This document shows, piece by piece, positions 57,358 through 64,000 of a stretch of 64,000 nt of DNA. The stretch is taken from NCBI RefSeq assembly GCF_030386795.1, contig NZ_JANUQM010000007.1, positions 372,001-436,000 on the forward strand. The letters run 5' to 3'. This stretch comes from Streptomyces sp. S.PNR 29. GTDB lineage: Bacteria; Actinomycetota; Actinomycetes; Streptomycetales; Streptomycetaceae. The first letter of the stretch is position 1. Each line of letters starts with the position of its first letter. The translations under genes and the position numbers were made by a program. The notes below the pieces were generated by a model. The model saw only the letters and a program-made list of their open reading frames with translations. It was not told the origin of the DNA and made no database searches.

Positions 57358-58092
57358 TCACTTCAGGTGCCGGCTGAAGAACTGGGCCGCGGCGTCCCCC
57401 GCGAACTGCGGGACGCCGGTGTGCCCGCCCATGTTGGCGTGCAGTGTCTTCTCCTTGGAGCCGAACGCGTCGAACAGGTCCAGGGCCGCCTGCCGGTCGT
57501 TTCCTTCGTCGTCCCACTGCAGCAGGACGTGCAGCGGAATGGTGACCTGGCGGGCCTCCTCGAACATGGCGCGAGGGACGAAGCTCCCGGCGAACAGAAC
57601 GGCGGCCGAGATGCGTGGCTCGACCACCGCCAGCCGGGTTCCGATGGAGATCACTCCCCCCGAGTACCCGACCGGGCCGCCGATCTCGGGCAAGGACAGG
57701 AGGGCGTCCAGGGCGACCTGCCATTCAGGGACCGCCTCTTCGACCAGGGGGAGGATGAGGGCGTCGATGATCTCGTCGGTGACCGGCTCGCCGGCCTGCA
57801 TCGCCCGGCGCAGGTCGGCGAGGGCCTGCTCGGCGGCGGGACAACGGGGCCGGTCACCGCTTCCGGGGAGCTCGATGGTGGCGGTGGCGAAGCCGTCCGC
57901 CGCGGAGTGCCGGGCCCGGGCCAGCAGGCGGGGGTACGCCTTGCGCAGCCCGAGGGGAGGGGGGCTGAGCAGGATCAGCGGCGCCGGCGCGGACACGGAT
58001 GCGGGCGTCCAAAGGATGCCGGGGATCTCGCCGAGGGTGAATTCACGCTCGAGGACAGCGTCGTCGAGACGATGTTCAGAAGTGAACTGCAT
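57358..58092 (-). CDS. Alpha/beta hydrolase (dienelactone hydrolase-like)
   Basis: A 244-aa hydrolase. The nucleophile elbow is GYSGGVIS and the His lies in GGHTGVPQF near the C terminus; the acid is probably in LLQWDDEGND. ATG 58092 has aagg 8 nt upstream; an earlier in-frame ATG eight codons before is unlikely. It may act on an ester or lactone. The neighbours are an HxlR regulator and an MBL hydrolase. Confidence 0.85.
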   Translation of the reverse strand: MQFTSEHRLDDAVLEREFTLGEIPGILWTPASVSAPAPLILLSPPPLGLRKAYPRLLARARHSAADGFATATIELPGSGDRPRCPAAEQALADLRRAMQAGEPVTDEIIDALILPLVEEAVPEWQVALDALLSLPEIGGPVGYSGGVISIGTRLAVVEPRISAAVLFAGSFVPRAMFEEARQVTIPLHVLLQWDDEGNDRQAALDLFDAFGSKEKTLHANMGGHTGVPQFAGDAAAQFFSRHLK

Positions 58093-58137
58093 GGTCGTGC
58101 CTTTCGGGAGTGCCATGGAACGGCGCTCCCGGACGAC

Positions 58138-58350
58138 CTATCGCCCGACCGCGACCCCGGAGGGGAGCACCCTTGTCGATACGTTCACGGGTACCACCTC
58201 CTCGCTCTCTTGCACGGCCGCCGGAAACGTAGCAGCGGCCGCCGTGGTTCCGCCAACGAGTTTCTGCGGAGGCTGCTTGGTCGGTTGTTCTTCGAGTTCG
58301 TCCAGTTCCGCGCGCCGCGCGGTGATCCGTTCCAGCAGCTCAGGATCCAT
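58138..58350 (-). pseudogene. Remnant of a short coiled-coil actinobacterial protein
   Basis: Starting at the ATG at 58350 the frame encodes MDPELLERITARRAELDELEEQ, the typical start of a conserved actinobacterial coiled-coil protein, but after about 25 residues the sequence becomes unrelated low-complexity (PTKQPPQKLVGG...) and stops after 70 residues. No good RBS. It is best read as a decayed fragment; it could still be translated. Confidence 0.45.
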
Positions 58351-58409
58351 GGGCCGGATCGTGGAAGGGCGCCTGGCCACAGCGGGCAAGAACCGGCGAG
58401 CCGGCGAGT

Positions 58410-58841
58410 TCAGGCCGTGTCCGACGGGTCCGGCGACCAGCCAAGGGCGTCCCGTCGCGCCGTGCCCCACTCCCACATGCTGCGCACCACCGGTTCCAGC
58501 GCCCGGCCCTGGCTGGTCAGAAGGTAGCGGACGCGGGGAGGCCAGCCCGGGGTGCGGTGACGCTCGATGACGCCCGCACTGGTCAACTGGGCCAGCCGGT
58601 CCGAGAGGACCTTGTCCGAGAGAGCGGGCAGGGCGGCGGACAGTTCGGAGTAGGTGGCCTGACCGCGGCGTAGGAACTCGCGGACCACCAGCGGCGTCCA
58701 CCGGCCGGCCAGCGCGGCGAGGGTGATGTCAACAGGGCATCGCGGTTCGCGCCCCGGCGGAACAAGGGCGCTCTCCGGACAGTCCGCCAGCGGACCGTCC
58801 TGATCAACCTCCGGTGCGTGTCCAACGGTTTGGTGAGTCAC
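58410..58841 (-). CDS. HxlR-family winged-helix transcriptional regulator
   Basis: A 143-aa regulator. The HxlR pattern is clear: CPVDITLAALAGRWTPLVVREFLRRGQATYSELSAALPALSDKVLSDRLAQLTSAGVIERHRTPGWPPRVRYLLT. A Cys in PRCPVD may sense reactive electrophiles, as in other HxlR proteins. The GTG start has an aggaggg RBS. It is divergent from the MBL hydrolase gene, which it probably controls. Confidence 0.93.
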   Translation of the reverse strand: MTHQTVGHAPEVDQDGPLADCPESALVPPGREPRCPVDITLAALAGRWTPLVVREFLRRGQATYSELSAALPALSDKVLSDRLAQLTSAGVIERHRTPGWPPRVRYLLTSQGRALEPVVRSMWEWGTARRDALGWSPDPSDTA

Positions 58842-58899
58842 TGAGGGCCCTCCTAACGTCCGTCACGTACTGCCCGCCAGCTTGCCTCCAGGGGGCCAT

Positions 58900-59754
58900 G
58901 TGCGTATCCACCACCTCAACTGCGGTTCTCTACGGAAGATTCCACCACTCGACGAACAACTTCGGGCCGGCGCCGTGAACCGCGAACGGGCCGTTGTCTG
59001 CCATTGCCTGCTCATCGAGACGGACTCGGACGGGCTGATCCTGGTGGACACCGGTCTCGGCACCGCCGACTTGCAGCACCCTGACCGGTCGCTGGGTGCG
59101 GACTGGGTCGCCTACGCCCAGCCCGCGCTGACCCCCGAGGAGAGCGCGCTCCGCCAAGTCGTCCGCCTCGGATACGCGCCCCAGGACGTGCGGCACATCG
59201 TGCTCACCCACCTGCACCGCGATCACACGGGAGGACTGCCGGACTTCCCTCACGCGCAGGTGCACGTCCACCCCGACGAGTACCGGGCCGTCACCGACCC
59301 CACGGCAGCGCACCACCGGCACAGCCTCGACCGCTTCATGCCGGCACACCGGGCGCACAACCCGCTGCTCACACCCGCCCCCATGGCGGACCGCACGGAG
59401 TGGTTCGGCTTCCCCGGCGCGACGCGGCCGCAGGGGCTGGCTTGCGACCTGCTGCTGGTGCCGCTGCCCGGCCACTCGGCGGGACACTCGGGTGTCGCCG
59501 TGCGCGACGGCCACGGACGGTGGCTGCTGCATGCGGGCGACGCGTACATGTATCACGGCGAGCTCGATCACACGCCGCCCCTCTCTCATCCTGTTCTCGA
59601 GCCGGTCCAACAGGGAGCACAGACCGACGTCGCAGCTCACCACGCGACCCGCGACCGGCTGCGTTCCCTCCGACGCGACCACGCGGATGAGATCACCGTC
59701 TTCAGCGCACACGACCCATGGGAGCTGGCCCGCTTCACCGCCTCCCAAGCCTAG
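58900..59754 (+). CDS. Metallo-beta-lactamase-fold hydrolase
   Basis: A 284-aa MBL enzyme. The zinc motif HLHRDHTGG (HxHxDH) is intact, with the later His in PLPGHSAGHSG, the Asp in LLHAGDAYMYHG and a C-terminal SAHDPWE His. The layout is that of quorum-quenching lactonases and related hydrolases. The GTG start follows aggggg. It is divergent from the HxlR regulator, 58 nt apart. The substrate is unknown; a lactone or glutathione thioester is possible. Confidence 0.9.
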   Translation: MRIHHLNCGSLRKIPPLDEQLRAGAVNRERAVVCHCLLIETDSDGLILVDTGLGTADLQHPDRSLGADWVAYAQPALTPEESALRQVVRLGYAPQDVRHIVLTHLHRDHTGGLPDFPHAQVHVHPDEYRAVTDPTAAHHRHSLDRFMPAHRAHNPLLTPAPMADRTEWFGFPGATRPQGLACDLLLVPLPGHSAGHSGVAVRDGHGRWLLHAGDAYMYHGELDHTPPLSHPVLEPVQQGAQTDVAAHHATRDRLRSLRRDHADEITVFSAHDPWELARFTASQA

Positions 59755-59865
59755 GAATGTCGGGTCGGCCGGATTCGGCTGAGCTACGTAAGGGCGTCGT
59801 CGCAGGTCATCCGGGTGTTCTCGATCGGCGTTCAAGAGCGAAACCCCGCCGACGCGGCAATACCC

Positions 59866-60150
59866 TCACCCCCGCCGACGCGGTGATGCCGCCCCACCCC
59901 GGGAACGCGCCGTTGCCGTGGCGTCCACCACGGTCTCCCACACCCGCCGGAACCGCCCCGCACCGACGTCCCCCGCCGCCCCTGTCTTCGGCACACAGTG
60001 CACCGGCAACACACTCAGCCCCCACCCCCCTGCCACAACCGCCCCCTCCACGGCACCCGCGCCGGGCACCAGCGCAAGCCGCAGCACGGCCCACCACCAC
60101 AGCGCTCCAAGCGCCAGAACGGCCCCCCAGCGCACTATTCGCCCTGACAT
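59866..60150 (-). CDS. Small membrane-associated hypothetical protein
   Basis: A 94-aa protein with one membrane helix at the N terminus (VRWGAVLALGALWWWAVLRLAL), a Gly/Ala stretch with a second hydrophobic run, and an Arg-rich tail. ggagg lies upstream of the ATG. It is on the same strand as dpsB, downstream of it, 227 nt away. I recognise no functional family. Confidence 0.6.
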   Translation of the reverse strand: MSGRIVRWGAVLALGALWWWAVLRLALVPGAGAVEGAVVAGGWGLSVLPVHCVPKTGAAGDVGAGRFRRVWETVVDATATARSRGGAASPRRRG

Positions 60151-60377
60151 GGCCCGCCACCTCCAGCCCGACGCTAATCGGCCGCTCGCACCCCCAGAAA
60201 GGGCGCACCGAGGGCACACAGGCGCACCGCGCACCGCTCAGCGCCGACTGTCACCAGCCGCACCACCACCGGCCACGTCACCCACCCGGGCACCCGGATC
60301 GGCACAATCGGCACGGGGACCTCACCGACACCAAAAGGGCACCCGTCCTTCCGCGCGGGGCCCCTCCCACCCGCTGA

Positions 60378-60848
60378 TCACCCGTTCTCGGCCTGGAACA
60401 TCCAGTGCTGTTTCTCCAGATCCCCCGTGATCCCGATGAGGACGTCCTGTGTCACCGGATCCGCCTCCCCGGTCGCCGCGATCCGCTGCCGCATCCGTAC
60501 GATCACCGCCCCCAGCGCCTCCACGAGCGTCCCGACCGCGACCGAGTCGTCGACCCATCCCTCGGGCGTCACCCCGATCCCGCTGCCGACGGCCACCGTC
60601 GCGGCGCGTCCGTCGGGCGGGGAACCCAGCGACGCGGCCCGCTCCGCCACGGTGTCGGCGTGCGTGCGCGCGAGGCCCACGACCTCGTCGAGCTGAAGAT
60701 GCACGGAACGGAAGCGCGGCCCCACCACGTTCCAATGGATCTGTTTCGCCACAAGGGCGAGGTCCACCAGGTCGACGAGGGCACCCTGCAGCGCCTCGGA
60801 CACGGTCTTCAGGTTGATGTCGGACAGCGGGCTCTTCACGACATACAT
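60378..60848 (-). CDS. dpsB: Dps-family ferritin-like DNA-protecting protein
   Basis: A 156-aa four-helix protein forming dodecamers that oxidise and store iron and compact DNA. The ferroxidase ligands are visible in LVAKQIHWNVVGPRFRSVHLQLDEVV (His, then Asp/Glu). The context (next to clgR) matches S. coelicolor dpsB. ATG 60848 has a ggagg RBS with ideal spacing; the longer frame upstream lacks support. Tails are short, so DNA binding may be weak. Confidence 0.93.
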   Translation of the reverse strand: MYVVKSPLSDINLKTVSEALQGALVDLVDLALVAKQIHWNVVGPRFRSVHLQLDEVVGLARTHADTVAERAASLGSPPDGRAATVAVGSGIGVTPEGWVDDSVAVGTLVEALGAVIVRMRQRIAATGEADPVTQDVLIGITGDLEKQHWMFQAENG

Positions 60849-61062
60849 CCGCACCTCCGTCGGCTCGCCCCCGCGGTCATGTCCCTCCACCATGACCGCA
60901 GCACCCGAACCCGGCAAATGCACTTGAAACAGGGGCAGCCCACCCAACCCGGACATGCGAAAACCCCGACCCTGCCCCTCCGGTCGCCCGGAGAAGCCCC
61001 GGCCGGGGCCTCACACACCTTCTCGGCGCCTCGTCGGCGTCAGACGCACACGCGATCACCGC

Positions 61063-61443
61063 TCACGCGGCGACGACGTCCACCGCTTCCGAGGGCGCCT
61101 TGATGGTCACCCGTTCCGGTGGCACACCGGTGACCGATACCGAACCCAGCATCGGGCGAACCGGCGTGGGCACAGGCTCGCTGGGGGTGGCCGCAGCAGA
61201 CTGGGCCAGCTCGGCGAGGGCGAGCTCGTCGCTCACTTCCCGCATGAGCTCGGACATCCGTACGTCCAGCGCGTCGCAGATGGCGGCGAGCAGTTCGGAG
61301 GAAGCCTCCTTCTGCCCCCGCTCCACCTCGGAGAGATAGCCGAGTGAAACTCGGGCGGACGAGGAGACTTCGCGCAGAGTACGGCCCTGGCGCTGGCGCT
61401 GCCGACGCAGCACGTCACCCAGCAGGCGACGGAGCAGAATCAT
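61063..61443 (-). CDS. clgR: ClgR, XRE-family activator of Clp protease genes
   Basis: A 126-aa regulator. The HTH is about 8-62 (LLGDVLRRQRQRQGRTLREVSSSARVSLGYLSEVERGQKEASSELLAAI). The C-terminal part ends in VDVVAA, resembling the degradation signal that makes ClgR a Clp substrate. ATG 61443 follows ggaggg. ClgR activates clpP1P2 and other protease genes in actinobacteria. It lies downstream of the cinA gene on the same strand. Confidence 0.94.
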   Translation of the reverse strand: MILLRRLLGDVLRRQRQRQGRTLREVSSSARVSLGYLSEVERGQKEASSELLAAICDALDVRMSELMREVSDELALAELAQSAAATPSEPVPTPVRPMLGSVSVTGVPPERVTIKAPSEAVDVVAA

Positions 61444-61552
61444 CGGTGGCTCCCTCCTCGGACCGCGTAGCCGCATCCTTCACGCCCCACCGTACCGCCT
61501 CGCGCCGCGGCCGTGCGGGGAGCGATGTCGTGTTCACTCAGGGCTGCAAACA

Positions 61553-62098
61553 TCAAAACCCCCCGTTCCGTTCCGTATCCTGTGCCCGCTCATTCCCGGT
61601 CTGTTCGCCCGCAAGCTCCTGCAGGAGCAGTGCGAGTACGCTCCGTACACTCTCTCTACGAATTTCCGCGCGGTCGCCGTTCAACCGCAGCGCCTCCACT
61701 TTTCCGCCAGCGGCGGAACCGGAACCCGCTTCGAAGGGGCCGTCCACAGCCACGAAAACCGTCCCGACGGGCTTGCCGTCCTGCGGTTCCGGGCCTGCGA
61801 CACCCGTCGTCGCGATGCCCCAGTCCGCGCCGAGCACCTTCCGCACCCCGGCCGCCATCTGAGCCGCGACCTGCGGATCCACCGCCCCGCACGCCGCCAG
61901 CACAGTGGCGTCGACACCGAGCAGCTGCTGCTTCACCTCGGTGGCGTAAGCGGTGACCGAACCCCGGAAGACCTTGGAGGCCCCGGGGACCGATGTGATC
62001 TGCGCCGCAACCAGGCCACCCGTCAGCGACTCGGCGACCGCGAGGGTCTCTCCCCTCACCGTCAGTAGTCGCACCACGTCGGCGGCCGTGGAATTCAC
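61553..62098 (-). CDS. cinA: CinA C-terminal domain protein (nicotinamide-nucleotide amidohydrolase, PncC-like)
   Basis: A 181-aa single-domain protein: LAVAESLTGGLVAAQITSVPGASKVFRGSVTAYATEVKQQLLGV and GIATTGVAGPEPQDGKPVGTVFVAVDG are the PncC deamidase motifs. The N-terminal competence/ADPR-hydrolase domain of full CinA is missing, as in many actinobacteria. GTG 62098 overlaps the pgsA stop by 4 nt. It probably recycles nicotinamide mononucleotide into the NAD salvage route. Confidence 0.94.
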   Translation of the reverse strand: MNSTAADVVRLLTVRGETLAVAESLTGGLVAAQITSVPGASKVFRGSVTAYATEVKQQLLGVDATVLAACGAVDPQVAAQMAAGVRKVLGADWGIATTGVAGPEPQDGKPVGTVFVAVDGPFEAGSGSAAGGKVEALRLNGDRAEIRRESVRSVLALLLQELAGEQTGNERAQDTERNGGF

Positions 62099-62964
62099 GC
62101 TTCCGTCTCCTCCAACGCCGCCCTTCGCTCGGCGATTCCCCGCCTGCGCAGCACAATGGCCTGTCTCACATAGTCCAACCCGGTCACGACGGTCAGCACG
62201 ACCGCCACCGCCATCACCCAGAACCTCAGGGTTGCCAGGGGCCCCGTCAGCACCAGCACATACATCCCCACGGCCACGCCCTGCGTGAGGGTCTTGAGCT
62301 TGCCGCCCCGGCTCGCGGGGATGACGCCGTACCGAATGACCAGGAAACGCAGCAGGGTGATCCCGAGTTCCCGGCCGAGGATGACGGCCGTCACCCACCA
62401 CGGCAGATCGCCCAGTGCCGACAGGCAGATCAGCGCCGCCCCCATGATCGCCTTGTCGGCGATGGGATCGGCGATCTTCCCGAAGTCGGTGACGAGGTTG
62501 TACGTGCGTGCCAGATGACCGTCGAAGAGGTCGGTGATCATGGCGACGGCGAAGGCCGCCCACGCCAGCGAGCGCCACGCCGGGTCGTACCCGCCATCGG
62601 CCAGCATCAGCGCGACGAACGCCGGCACGAGGATCAACCGGAGCATGGTCAGGAGGTTGGCGACGTTCCACACGCTGGCCTGGTTGACGGCCGCGGCCGC
62701 CAGCTTCCCGCCCCGCGCCGGCTTCACGCCCTCCGCCGCACCCGATCCGGCATCCTGAGCACCATCGGACACGGCATCCGACACACCGTCGGCCCCGGAA
62801 GCCCGGCCGTCGGCCGCACCCGAAGCCTCCGAGACACCCGGAGCGGCAGCCCCATCCGGGGCCGCAGGCCCCGCGGCTCCCGGCACGGCGGCCGATGCCG
62901 CACCCGAGGCAGCCCTCCGCGCACCGGAGGGGCCTCCCGCCGCGGACGCCGGAACTCCGGTCAT
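62095..62964 (-). CDS. pgsA: CDP-diacylglycerol-glycerol-3-phosphate 3-phosphatidyltransferase
   Basis: A 289-aa membrane enzyme making phosphatidylglycerophosphate. The CDP-alcohol phosphotransferase motif DLFDGHLARTYNLVTDFGKIADPIADK (D-x2-DG-x2-AR-x8-G-x3-D-x3-D) is complete at about 143-169. Five helices follow the usual plan. The first ~85 residues are an Ala/Gly/Ser/Pro-rich extension. Its ATG overlaps the rimO stop and its stop overlaps the cinA start, so rimO-pgsA-cinA are coupled. Confidence 0.96.
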   Translation of the reverse strand: MTGVPASAAGGPSGARRAASGAASAAVPGAAGPAAPDGAAAPGVSEASGAADGRASGADGVSDAVSDGAQDAGSGAAEGVKPARGGKLAAAAVNQASVWNVANLLTMLRLILVPAFVALMLADGGYDPAWRSLAWAAFAVAMITDLFDGHLARTYNLVTDFGKIADPIADKAIMGAALICLSALGDLPWWVTAVILGRELGITLLRFLVIRYGVIPASRGGKLKTLTQGVAVGMYVLVLTGPLATLRFWVMAVAVVLTVVTGLDYVRQAIVLRRRGIAERRAALEETEA

Positions 62965-64000
62965 CTGCCCGCCTCCTCACTACACGCGAACGAGCCCTGC
63001 AGCGGCTCGGCAACCAGGTCGACACCTTCCGTACCGACCACCTTCGCCTCGACCATACGGCCCACGTGCAAACCCGTGCCGCTCGTGAGCAGCACCTGGC
63101 CATCCGTCTCCGGCGCCTGGTGCGCCGCGCGGCCGTGGACGCCCTCCTCGTCGTCCACGGACTCCACGAGCACGTGCACGGTCTCGCCCACGCGCTCCTC
63201 GGCCCGCTGCGAGACGAGTTCCTCGGCCAGCCGCGAGACACGTGCCAGCCGCTCGGCGACGACCTCCTCGTCGAGCTTGTTGTCGTACGTCGCGGCTTCC
63301 GTGCCCTCCTCGTCGGAGTAGCCGAAGACGCCGATGGCGTCCAGCCGCGCGTGGTTCAGGAACCGCTCCAGCTCGGCGAGGTCGGCCTCGCTCTCGCCGG
63401 GGAAACCGACGATGAAGTTGGAGCGCACGCCGGCCTCGGGGGCCTTGCCGCGGATGGTGTCGAGCAGTTCCAGGAAGCGGTCGGTGTCGCCGAAGCGGCG
63501 CATCGCGCGCAGCACGTCGGGCGCGGAGTGCTGGAAGGACAGGTCGAAGTAGGGCGCGACCTTCGGGGTCGAGGTCAGCACGTCGATGAGGCCGGGCCGC
63601 ATCTCGGCCGGCTGGAGGTAGCTGACGCGCACCCGCTCGATGCCGTCGACCTCGGCCAGCTCGGGCAGCAGCGACTCCAGCAGGCGGATGTCGCCGAGGT
63701 CCTTGCCGTAGGAGGTGTTGTTCTCGGAGACCAGCATGATCTCCTTGACGCCCTGCTCGGCCAGCCACCGCGTCTCGTTCAGGACGTCGCTCGGGCGGCG
63801 GGAGATGAAGGAGCCGCGGAAGGAGGGGATGGCGCAGAAGGAGCAGCGCCGGTCGCAGCCGGAGGCGAGCTTCACCGAGGCGACCGGGGAGCCGTCCAGA
63901 CGGCGGCGCAGGGGCGCACGGGGGCCCGAGGCCGGAGCCACGCCGTCCGGCAGGTCGGCCGGGGCGCCGTGGCCGGGGAGGGCGACGTCGGAGACCGACT
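62961..64000 (-). CDS. rimO: Ribosomal protein S12 methylthiotransferase RimO, C-terminal part
   Basis: About 345 residues are present; the 5' end lies beyond the right edge. The radical-SAM CxxxCxxC is seen as SGCDRRCSFC, followed by IPSFRGSFISRRPSDVLNET and the TRAM domain at the C terminus (GRAAHQAPETDGQVLL). It methylthiolates Asp88 of S12. The stop overlaps the pgsA ATG. It is paralogous to MiaB in this window. Confidence 0.96.
   Translation of the reverse strand, partial: SVSDVALPGHGAPADLPDGVAPASGPRAPLRRRLDGSPVASVKLASGCDRRCSFCAIPSFRGSFISRRPSDVLNETRWLAEQGVKEIMLVSENNTSYGKDLGDIRLLESLLPELAEVDGIERVRVSYLQPAEMRPGLIDVLTSTPKVAPYFDLSFQHSAPDVLRAMRRFGDTDRFLELLDTIRGKAPEAGVRSNFIVGFPGESEADLAELERFLNHARLDAIGVFGYSDEEGTEAATYDNKLDEEVVAERLARVSRLAEELVSQRAEERVGETVHVLVESVDDEEGVHGRAAHQAPETDGQVLLTSGTGLHVGRMVEAKVVGTEGVDLVAEPLQGSFACSEEAGR

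Overview
This is a high-GC actinobacterial chromosome segment, almost certainly Streptomyces. The evidence is strong G/C third-position bias, many GTG/TTG starts, long Ala/Gly/Pro-rich protein extensions, and gene content and order (nrdJ-nrdR-lexA, hflX, a RelA/SpoT homologue, dapF, miaA, miaB, gluRK-gluABCD, recX-recA, lhr, dpsB, clgR, cinA, pgsA, rimO) that resemble the S. coelicolor SCO58xx-SCO57xx region. No rRNA, tRNA, insertion sequence, prophage or CRISPR array was seen. The window is core chromosome with a few accessory patches.

Layout. 1-1.6 kb: a partial histidine phosphatase, a DUF4937-like protein and a TerD-family protein. 1.6-8.8 kb: DNA precursor supply and SOS control, with the class II ribonucleotide reductase nrdJ, its repressor nrdR (two NrdR-type boxes 31 bp apart), divergent lexA with its own SOS box, and a DinG-like helicase. 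9.1-13.6 kb: a compact three-gene NIS siderophore locus (acyltransferase, IucA/IucC synthetase, diaminobutyrate-type aminotransferase). 13.9-16.5 kb: two tandem trypsin-like lipoproteins. 16.5-28.2 kb: hflX, a secreted M1 peptidase, a RelA/SpoT homologue, dapF, miaA, miaB and small proteins. 28.2-32.8 kb: a truncated MFS gene, a NarL-type two-component system and a cation/H+ antiporter pair. 33-40.3 kb: a MazG-like protein, an orphan TAXI binding protein, the GluR-GluK two-component system and the gluABCD glutamate importer. 40.4-43.3 kb: an FAD monooxygenase, then cysteine dioxygenase and rhodanese behind a Cys-rich leader peptide. 43.4-56.5 kb: recX, recA, a PerM transporter, DUF3046, azlCD with an AraC regulator, the giant helicase lhr and an Fpg/Nei glycosylase. 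56.5-59.8 kb: an accessory patch (SDR, hydrolase, HxlR regulator, MBL hydrolase). 60-64 kb: dpsB, clgR, cinA, pgsA and rimO.

A theme across the window is DNA damage. lexA and recA carry SOS-type boxes. recA, the dinG-like gene and lhr each also carry a TTGTCAGTG-N8-TANNNT-like promoter of the type known in mycobacteria as the RecA-independent (PafBC) damage promoter. A second theme is apparent leaderless transcription: several genes without a Shine-Dalgarno sequence have a well-placed -10 hexamer 6-8 nt before the start codon. The most interesting single element is the 28-codon leaderless leader peptide ending in three cysteine codons upstream of cysteine dioxygenase, which looks like a cysteine-responsive attenuator.
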